From contig JBASRM010000480.1 of assembly GCA_049273835.1 (NCBI GenBank), positions 1-12,170 of the forward strand: a stretch of 12,170 bases of DNA, in the 5' to 3' direction. The notes under the pieces are model-generated. The model was not told the DNA's origin. It saw only the letters and a list, made by a program, of their open reading frames with translations, and made no database searches. Source of the DNA: Onstottus_A sp049273835. GTDB lineage: Bacteria > Acidobacteriota > Blastocatellia > UBA7656. A program made the position numbers and the translations under genes. Shown piece after piece: positions 8,001-12,170 of this stretch (position 1 is the first letter of the stretch; each line of letters begins with the position of its first letter).

Positions 8001-9889
8001 TCGACCTCACTATCTTCGCGTTCACTTGTGGCCTTATCATCGGTCGGGTCGTAGGTATCACTGTAAGCTTCGTTGTTGTAGCGGGCTCGATCAATTAAGT
8101 TTTCAATCTGAGGAGTTATCCCGTAACTCCAATGCTTCGGCGAAACCGGCACCAGCGGAAGGCCCTTCGGTTGATTGCGCGACAGCCGATCAAGCAACTC
8201 GCTGAGCACCGTGCGTTCGTTCGGCCGGTCCTTCAACGCGACGAATGAGTCAGCCATGCGCAACGAGACCTCGCCGTAACGAGGCGACTCCGAATACAGT
8301 TTTTGAAACTCGCGGCCGGCCTCAATTGCGAGCCTGTGTTCTGAAAGCGACGCGAATACATCGACGATACCGAGATACATTTCGGGCAAGTGTTTCGACG
8401 CTGCATACTCCTGCTTGAACGAAGTGAAGATGCGATAGGCGAACGCGCGATTGAAGTAACTTGCGGCAGCCTTTTCCTGATTTGCGAATTCTTCAGAAGG
8501 ACTTGTTCCAGATAGTATCAGCGAAAGGACGCCGTTCATGAATCCTGGATGTTGATCCACCTCGGCGATATCCCGATAGAAAGATAGATCTCCTCCGCCC
8601 ACGCGGGTGGGAGTGCCCGCGGCGTCCAGCATAACTTTGAACAAGCGGTACAGCGCTTCTTCCCGAGACTCGCTCCCGGGCTGAAGTCCGCCACCAAGAT
8701 AAAACGTGTAAAGGTAACGAGACGCCTGATCATAGTGGCCGATCGAGGAAAACATCTCGGCTACCGTTTCAAGATCGCGAGCCGTCCACGACGATGAAGC
8801 TACGGCGGCCGGTTGCGAGCCCTGGGGCCGCGTGCCTGATTGCGCGGCCTTGCCGGCGCGCCGGTCTTCGAGATCGAGCAGCAACCGCGCAGCCGGCTCA
8901 TAGCCACCTTCGTAGGAAAAGATGCTGAACAAACGGCCAACCGTTTCAAGATCAGTCGCGCCGGCTCGAACTCGTTCCTGCAACGCTCGCCGAACAATGC
9001 GATATCGTCCGAACCGCCGCAGCAGATCGTAGTAGTCAGCCGCGACTGCGCGCGGCCAATTCGGATCGAACGCGGAAGCGTAAACGTCTTCGGCGGCGCG
9101 GCGATCACCCCGCTTCTCGAGTATTTGCGCTCTGGTCGCCAGGAAGTACGCGAGGTCCGAGGGAAACTTTGGTTGGTAGGAAGCCAGCACTGCGAGCGCT
9201 TCGTTGTAGCGCCTGGAAAGCTGCAGCTCTTCGACGTAGTCTTTGATCGGCCGAATGCTCGCAGGATCCGCGGCGACCAATTCCGCAAAGAAATCAGCCG
9301 GCTTGAACTCTTTTAGAGAGCGAGTTCGAACAAGTTCAGCGGCCCGCTTGTAGATGGGGGTCCGATCGCTGGGTGTCAGCGCTTTTGCCAGCTCTTGAAG
9401 CGTCCTCACTTCATCGGTGAACCGTGCACGATGGTGATAGAAATCCGCGAGTCTTCGTAGGGCATCAGTGGAACGTCCTCTCAGGTCCACATACGCGGTC
9501 ATTTCCGTTGCCGCTTTGTCAAACCGCTCGAGTTTCTCGCTGAGGCGGGCCGCGTACAAATGAAGCCGCGCGTCTTTGGGATACTTACCGAGCAACGTAC
9601 TGACTCGATCGGCCGCGACCGAATAAGGTCGCGCGACTGAAGCCTGCGCGCCAAAGAATTCCTCATTTGAGTAGAGCGCTTCATCGACCAGCTTCTGGGG
9701 CGCGCGACTGGGATCACCAGGCCGAACAGGTCCGACCCGAGTGACGGTCGGGCGCGGCTTTCTTCGCACCTGTGAGATTCGTGGAGGGGCTTTTGCCTTT
9801 CGCGCGGCCCGCTGGGCCACAAAGGTAGCCAGCGTCATAGAGCCGATCGCAAGCGATATGATGATCCCTAAGCAAATCCTTTTAGCCAT
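2072..9889 (-). CDS. giant TPR-repeat protein with N-terminal membrane anchor or signal sequence
   Basis: The product is 2,605 residues from the ATG at 9889. An in-frame GTG at 9937 would give 2,621, but the ATG starts a clean export signal (MAKRICLGIII, hydrophobic to about residue 22, then basic RAARKAK); neither start has a clear Shine-Dalgarno. From about residue 50 to the end the protein is almost all alpha-helical solenoid. The most canonical TPR units are near residues 946-1040 (for example RIKAGEVYAQLGDFKRAAEQ and RLGAVYEAKGDIDSAIAEY) and 1370-1470 (RIYERRGNLAGASDQYRIAV, TRQRRYEEAIATLREG). Other parts are degenerate helical repeats. Non-helical linkers occur near 330-350 (Gly/Pro/Gln/Ser), 612-646 (strongly acidic, DNA 7950-8052), 848-875 (Arg/Gly then Pro-rich) and 2168-2185 (Gln/Gly/Glu). 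I see no enzyme domain, no C-terminal beta-barrel pattern and no sorting signal. TPR solenoids bind proteins, so an envelope scaffold or assembly role is inferred. It lies 69 nt after the YD-repeat-like gene. The reading frame is intact through 7.8 kb. Confidence 0.9.
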   Translation of the reverse strand: MAKRICLGIIISLAIGSMTLATFVAQRAARKAKAPPRISQVRRKPRPTVTRVGPVRPGDPSRAPQKLVDEALYSNEEFFGAQASVARPYSVAADRVSTLLGKYPKDARLHLYAARLSEKLERFDKAATEMTAYVDLRGRSTDALRRLADFYHHRARFTDEVRTLQELAKALTPSDRTPIYKRAAELVRTRSLKEFKPADFFAELVAADPASIRPIKDYVEELQLSRRYNEALAVLASYQPKFPSDLAYFLATRAQILEKRGDRRAAEDVYASAFDPNWPRAVAADYYDLLRRFGRYRIVRRALQERVRAGATDLETVGRLFSIFSYEGGYEPAARLLLDLEDRRAGKAAQSGTRPQGSQPAAVASSSWTARDLETVAEMFSSIGHYDQASRYLYTFYLGGGLQPGSESREEALYRLFKVMLDAAGTPTRVGGGDLSFYRDIAEVDQHPGFMNGVLSLILSGTSPSEEFANQEKAAASYFNRAFAYRIFTSFKQEYAASKHLPEMYLGIVDVFASLSEHRLAIEAGREFQKLYSESPRYGEVSLRMADSFVALKDRPNERTVLSELLDRLSRNQPKGLPLVPVSPKHWSYGITPQIENLIDRARYNNEAYSDTYDPTDDKATSEREDSEVDSEATDAEPPAGDSELDRGTTYSAVLERYVSSLAAEEKKTETLAFFWREIKKHPREEGLYERLLRWLGQSQLINEQLKAYDSAIKQFDSNTWYHRLARWYVRQKRGRELSKYSRELIGVFDEDEITEYLQRFAGFGPTSAGDTLNWDERLAFDLYSYAHTRFPRNAFFVGGMLTYLEKNDRARWENLSAEYYFADRSIREPYLAWLSKQGRLRERYAQSKARRGDAATGRVGEVAPSPPRPLAPSAYSVFAADAALWLSHHDEALDAYRQLVALYPGEPQYADRLADLTRSFGQQSDKLYEEAAGVLVRMADIFASDHSYRIKAGEVYAQLGDFKRAAEQWDKLIQLEPAERNTYLEVATVYWDYYQFDQAVRVFKELRNATGDQAIYAYRLGAVYEAKGDIDSAIAEYVKVFSEPGEGRDTVATRLAQLSRRAGLAERIAAAYERARAANPGDWQLIVGYADYQAESDHQADALAMLRTEVERSSDVAFLESVRDLFRLILRPEDEQRVISRLAAVARDEHEAMMYRLQLAAFLERHGQVDAAIALIDKLVTEYPTNVGVVEESAQFYWRAGLLDRSLDLYKRTLARAAGPNRKSFTLLLARRQIDANKLADAEGTLRAFYSESRSDSEVFAELARTLGAENKLNDLAALYQEAFKEAREAGLGGEETRARIAELRGGMIRTLDSLGKHQDALDQHIEIINSFPEDADRLATAMDYAEQHNLIERLTGYYEKLSKESNKNYRWQLVLGRIYERRGNLAGASDQYRIAVLNEPQRSDLRFTLASVLTRQRRYEEAIATLREGWTLAGRDPQWLIEVARIQVRQGQHQEAVKTIRQALAAKKNPTSETQINIAGQLASWGLDGEAVRIYEQLFADLPKKLESDEYFSTASVAGYVTSLMRSEPAPAAYQKLERLRAQLAAIADNTQDYKPRSIVQAIDGAMRSEFGKGVIDYATAAEASALTAAIQASIAKLTMYSDAPSLQRYLGIGRAAGLVDIEEQIQTRLKDAAFEARPKNSPNATGQDSAYYNELRSLVTFYERHAAYRRAAEVVAAEFRRDPYKNRFDYQNQIATQYRLAGDQGRELEWLRQAYAAASGDLTSNYTDWVDRYLTLLHSMGQRSELQRLASTYSAYQLQLINFLVEKNEKLLALDAIGSAKQTRAWVQERSGEVGLLLKDSSPDNEPFFKEALDIRPIGQMLGRRIEGGRALVGSDWFVASRNYGYWLGLVGREFDSRKFILGEIEGHPSSARAQLELAAYYLDKKNAVRAADHVALASELAPGEREVAVMRGAVALANRDRKAALDSWGSIMTGRVTIAAAQSYLKVMADNGLLIDALPRLENFIVSFVNRASRDKRSSDRIEAIKPLVREIAARASSDPKSISEVAASFSDAITGMPGDLIIGRLLVEERLLPENALAVIYRTMHQRISDIAASVLGTPAYENGYYSGSDYIYPARDLADWRKRLIDYLIRARSFDEARLLIATIKREQADEERALESDEQGGSSSENRYDWLPLASALIELRGGRDAATAITELRRYCGLEQPDGGKQQAEGGEEQSTHERCLKAYALLIAERREADADALIYDAYSKTARSRYSDDASLAGLAEIEARRGRGDEASRLLKLLVERSTDNSRALLLAAETAARSRRYPDAIAFREQIARANPGDSVNKLELARVMAASGRPGDAVDQIVGLISERTTPNTVRAQGAEVLGEIVRADRSLASRAASALEQRGRNDASALARSAISEATGNQEEARAALASVNAGPLAAVAQLKLGVMALAAGREAEAVTSLERALYLDADDQITSAIAFRSAGPRAQLIMLYGRNGRDLAAVRLAEGEPQGPQSLISGTVRRALTSGVAGTDAPATLSFEPSVDVTRAGATGLKTLAEVNESAASNIRGGLLASLVESTAKLGQYDRAIAIERLRAAEAAKPDERAAIEKRLAEIAVAEKSRQLRLALLTRIDRSNAIESVYARGVIGER
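3354..3388. repeat. 7-nt degenerate tandem tract inside the TPR gene
   Basis: Five in-phase 7-nt units on the plus strand: CCGCCTT, CCGCCTG, CTGCTTT, CCGCCAT, CCGGTTG. On the coding strand it gives the QPDGGKQQAEGG segment near residues 2168-2179, a Gln/Gly/Glu linker between helical repeats. A 7-nt period is not expected from codon structure or TPR helix periodicity, so it looks like a former short-repeat insertion that was tolerated in frame. Confidence 0.5.
7266..7347. repeat. two-armed 8-nt periodic repeat tract inside the TPR gene
   Basis: On the plus strand the left arm has five octamers in phase: GCCGAGGG, GGCGAGAG, GACGAGGG, GGAGAAGG, GGCGACTT. The right arm continues in the same phase with TCGCCCAC, TCGCCCGG, TCGCCGCG, TCGCCTCG, TCGCGCCT. 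GGCGA in the left arm and TCGCC in the right arm are complementary, and the junction is a perfect hairpin (GGGCGA at 7297-7302, CT, TCGCCC at 7305-7310). The tract encodes residues 848-875 of the TPR protein: an Arg/Gly/Asp/Ala part, then an Ala/Pro/Ser/Arg part, which form a non-helical linker. It resembles dispersed degenerate octamer repeats normally seen between genes. Confidence 0.65.
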
Positions 9890-9958
9890 ACAGTGCCCAA
9901 GCTTCGGAACCAGGAATCCAGTGCCAGCCTCCGCCACAACAGCTCTGCGCGTCCGACG

Positions 9959-10648
9959 TCAATAGTAGGTAATAGTCCGGTAAGTAGTCTCGGCCGGCTC
10001 GCTCGATGATTTCCCATTGTTTGCGATTAGAACGGACGTGACCCTCCTGGTCCAATTTCCAGTTGAGTCGAGCTCGTAGGAGTAACTCTGCTTGCCGGCA
10101 AGCGCGCCCTTTGGATCGTACTCAGCTTCTTCAATCGGGTTCCCGTCGGCGCCGTAGCTGTATGTTCTCCTGGCGAACAATCCTTGTTTGTTGTACATCC
10201 ATCTCTCGGTCCGAAGGCCGCTGGAGTTGTACACCGAAACAATCCTGGCCACGAGTCCCTCATCGCCCGTCTGAACTTCTTCCAGTCTGTTTCCATTCGC
10301 GTCATACTTGAACTCAGTCTTGACTCTCGATGAACTGGTTGAGTTCCTAATCAACTCGAGCCGGTTACCGGCTCCATCATAACTGTAGAAATAGTCGCCT
10401 CGAAGTCCGGCATCAATGCGGACCGCTTTCACCAGCATCCCGTTCTCACCATAGCTCTGGGTTTCTATTTGCACGCGTTTGCCTTCGACAGGCTTGCCGG
10501 ATTTGTTTGACAATTTCGCTTGTTCTATCTTGACCGTCCTCACTTTACCTTTTAGCCCGGCATGCTCGAGGTCCGATTTTCTTTGCTGAGCACCCGCCGG
10601 CGGGGCCAGCGCAACAGCCATGATCAATAGAGCGACTGTCCCTCTCAT
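9959..10648 (-). CDS. exported YD-repeat-like (RHS-type) small protein of unknown function
   Basis: The product is 229 residues. Residues 1-20 form a typical signal peptide (MRGTVALLIM, hydrophobic core, AGA before QQ). The mature part holds five spaced Y-x-x-x-G-N-x-x-E repeats: SYDGAGNRLE at 89, KYDANGNRLE at 114, YNSSGLRTE at 140, YGADGNPIEE at 165 and YELDSTGNWTRR at 191, ending in YRTITYY. Such repeats build short beta-strand ladders as in RHS/YD proteins, but the protein is far too short to be an Rhs toxin shell and has no toxin domain. I recognise the style from exported proteins of Acidobacteriota and Bacteroidota but not a named family. The ATG is well supported by GAGGAG 5 nt upstream. 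It sits 151 nt after the VWA gene and 69 nt before the TPR gene, on the same strand. Its role is unknown; a periplasmic or surface location is inferred. Confidence 0.85.
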   Translation of the reverse strand: MRGTVALLIMAVALAPPAGAQQRKSDLEHAGLKGKVRTVKIEQAKLSNKSGKPVEGKRVQIETQSYGENGMLVKAVRIDAGLRGDYFYSYDGAGNRLELIRNSTSSSRVKTEFKYDANGNRLEEVQTGDEGLVARIVSVYNSSGLRTERWMYNKQGLFARRTYSYGADGNPIEEAEYDPKGALAGKQSYSYELDSTGNWTRRVTSVLIANNGKSSSEPAETTYRTITYY

Positions 10649-10653
10649 TAGCT

Positions 10654-10659
10654 CTCCTC
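10654..10659 (-). promoter_or_regulatory. ribosome binding site of the YD-repeat-like gene
   Basis: The gene strand reads GAGGAG, 5 nt before the ATG at 10648. It is the clearest Shine-Dalgarno in the window and fixes the start of the 229-residue protein. Confidence 0.75.
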
Positions 10660-10748
10660 AAAGGGGATCGTTGGAAAAGCGTTGATCACTCATCATCCTT
10701 GGCCACTTCCGCTACAAGAGACTTCAACATGACCAGTCTCATCAGTCT

Positions 10749-10784
10749 CCGGTTGACGCGTGAGGCAATGTCAAGACCGGCACC
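10749..10784 (-). repeat. solo REP-like hairpin with RAYT-associated motif, copy 2
   Basis: The 18-nt motif at 10767-10784 reads GGTGCCGGTCTTGACATT on the gene strand and matches copy 1 at 85-102 in 14 of 18 positions. CCGGTTGAC at 10749-10757 pairs with GTCAAGACCGG at 10770-10780 through a 9-bp stem with a 2-nt bulge and a 12-nt loop. A bulged GC-rich hairpin is typical of REP elements recognised by RAYT transposases. No transposase is next to it. It starts 15 nt beyond the stop codon of the VWA gene, and could also affect transcript 3' ends, although no T-run follows, so it is not a standard intrinsic terminator. Confidence 0.5.
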
Positions 10785-10799
10785 GTCTTCTTCCCCCAT

Positions 10800-12170
10800 T
10801 CAATTGCCTATCACTTCGACCATCAACTCCACCGCGCTCGAATTGTGAGCGAAGTCTTCCGCCGTGATCTGAATCGTATAAGTCCCAGACGGCAACCCAG
10901 CCGGTATTTCCAAGTGCCCGATGTTCGCCTTCGCCTTCGCATCCCACACAACCGGCACAGGCAACCCTCCGAAGATACGCGCTGCGATGACCCGTGTATC
11001 GCTGTCCGAGCGCACCGTGACGATCAAATCTTCGCCCGCATGCGCGACCGTTTGACTAAGCGTAGCTTGTACGCGAGGCGGGCGACTGTCTATCACGAAG
11101 CTCTTGTTTTCCTGAAAGGCCCGGCCTTGCCTGTCAACCAGTAAAAGGCGGCAGTGATAGACACCGTCGGCCATCTCCCGCGGCGCCAGAAAGCGAGTCT
11201 CCCAGACGTCGTCGCCCTTGATATAGGTCAGACGCTTCGTCAAACCGAATGGAAACACCGCGGTGACTTCGGCAATCGACTCATCGGCGCGGACTCTCAG
11301 CACCGGATCGCCGGGACGAATCACTCGCGGACGCAGCAACGAGCGCGGAGCTGCCAGGAACGAGGTGTACGGCGTAACAAACTTGTACTTCTTTGACAGC
11401 GCTATAATTTCGTCAATGGCTTCCTTCGTTTCCCCCTCGAGGGCGATCTGCCTGAGCAACGCATCAACACGAGCGCGCGCCCACATTCGCGGCACGTGTG
11501 GATGCGCATCGTCACGCTCCGGTAGAACGACCTGCTGACTGAGCCGAACCGGTTTGCCGGCCTGATTGCCAGTTACGGTGAGTGATGCCGGCCCGGGCCG
11601 TTTGTACCTGCCAACGAAAGACAGCCTCGTACCCTCATAAGCAGTCGAGTCGTAGTCCGGATAAACGCTGTAAAAGTTGGCCACATCGGCGTTTTGCAGC
11701 CGCAATGAATCGATCGGGTCGCGGCCGACCTTGCTGACAAAGGCTTTTAACTTAAACGAGAGATCATCAGTCTCGCGGCTCCAATCGAAGTAACCCCGGG
11801 ACGCACGCGCCAGCTCACCGAGCAGTCGAATATTAGTGTCGGCGCCTATTCCGAAAACATACAATCGCGCTTTTGAGCCTGCGTCGTTTGCCTTTTGAAA
11901 CCGATCCACAATCGCTTTGGTCCGAGTGGTCGCAAGTGTTGAATTGCCATCGGTGATCATCACGATCGAGCGCTCTTTTTTGGAAGCCATCGTTCGAGAC
12001 AAGTTAGCCGCGCGGTCAAGCGCCGATCCCAAATCGGTTCCACCCGATAGATACCCGGACTTGATGAACGCCAGCGCGCGTTCAATTTGGCCGGAGCGCG
12101 CATCGACGGGACTGCTGCTGAAAACCGCAACGTCGTCGTTGAAAAGCATGAGATTAAACGTGTCCTGGGG
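10800..12170 (-). CDS. VIT/von Willebrand factor A domain protein, C-terminal part (cut by window edge)
   Basis: The frame is open to the window end, giving 456 residues; the start lies outside. The visible part opens with DTFNLMLFNDDV, a strand of the VWA fold. GGT at 43-45 and ITDG at 72-75 supply the MIDAS threonine and aspartate; the DxSxS part of the metal site would be upstream. The segment VPRMWARARVDALLRQI to KYKFVTPYTSFLA (about 226-272) is the hallmark of VIT/VWA proteins related to inter-alpha-trypsin inhibitor heavy chains, so an N-terminal VIT domain is expected outside the window. After it come two Ig-like beta-sandwich regions (about 285-365 and 366-456). VWA proteins of this type are exported or envelope proteins that bind ligands through a divalent metal. 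It is the first gene of the visible same-strand block. The general assignment is firm; the ligand is unknown. Confidence 0.9.
   Translation of the reverse strand, partial: PQDTFNLMLFNDDVAVFSSSPVDARSGQIERALAFIKSGYLSGGTDLGSALDRAANLSRTMASKKERSIVMITDGNSTLATTRTKAIVDRFQKANDAGSKARLYVFGIGADTNIRLLGELARASRGYFDWSRETDDLSFKLKAFVSKVGRDPIDSLRLQNADVANFYSVYPDYDSTAYEGTRLSFVGRYKRPGPASLTVTGNQAGKPVRLSQQVVLPERDDAHPHVPRMWARARVDALLRQIALEGETKEAIDEIIALSKKYKFVTPYTSFLAAPRSLLRPRVIRPGDPVLRVRADESIAEVTAVFPFGLTKRLTYIKGDDVWETRFLAPREMADGVYHCRLLLVDRQGRAFQENKSFVIDSRPPRVQATLSQTVAHAGEDLIVTVRSDSDTRVIAARIFGGLPVPVVWDAKAKANIGHLEIPAGLPSGTYTIQITAEDFAHNSSAVELMVEVIGN

Noticed and set aside
9959..10648. Rhs/polymorphic toxin
   Set aside because: The protein has only a few short YD-like repeats, no core hyperconserved motif, no toxin C-terminus and no adjacent immunity gene.
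2072..12170. Bat-type (MoxR/BatA-BatE) aerotolerance operon, suggested by VWA plus TPR proteins
   Set aside because: There is no MoxR ATPase or DUF58 gene, the VWA protein is of the VIT type, and the TPR protein is far larger than BatB/BatE-type proteins.

Overview
The window is a block of genes that all lie on the minus strand, so it is read from the right end to the left. It has moderately high GC, Shine-Dalgarno-type signals and exported proteins with Gram-negative-style signal sequences. The protein mix (an exported VIT/von Willebrand-A type protein, a small YD-repeat lipoprotein-sized protein ending in a TYRTITYY-like tail, a giant TPR protein and a DUF3352-like exported protein) suggests a Gram-negative environmental bacterium. 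My best guess is Acidobacteriota, perhaps Blastocatellia-like. That placement is an inference from protein style; there is no rRNA or marker gene here.

Layout in transcription order: (1) 12170-10800, the C-terminal 456 residues of a VIT/VWA-type protein, cut by the window edge; (2) a 151-nt gap carrying a solo REP-like hairpin and motif; (3) 10648-9959, a 229-residue exported YD-repeat-like protein with a good ribosome binding site; (4) 9889-2072 (or 9937-2072 from a GTG), a 2,605-residue TPR superhelix protein with an N-terminal membrane anchor or signal sequence and no catalytic domain that I can see; (5) 1956-118, a 612-residue exported protein with two diverged copies of a DUF3352-like module; (6) 45-1, the first 15 codons of a REP-associated tyrosine transposase (RAYT, IS200-like Y1 family) running off the left edge, preceded by its characteristic upstream motif.

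Genes 1 and 3 to 5 share a strand, have gaps of 69-151 nt and all look exported or envelope-associated, so they could form one transcription unit for a cell-envelope or extracellular function: VWA adhesion/metal-binding protein, TPR scaffold, and two secreted proteins of unknown role. No enzyme, nuclease, transporter or regulator is visible that would define a pathway, so no function is asserted for the cluster.

The most unusual DNA-level signals are two. First, two related 18-nt RAYT-type motifs each sit exactly 15 nt beyond a TGA stop codon, in the two places where genes 1 and 5 end. Second, degenerate tandem tracts with 7- or 8-nt period are embedded in frame inside coding sequence, the best being an 82-nt two-armed tract at 7266-7347 that encodes a Gly/Arg- and Pro-rich linker in the TPR protein. 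I found no tRNA, rRNA, CRISPR array, convincing promoter or intrinsic terminator, and no gene-free stretch over 300 nt.
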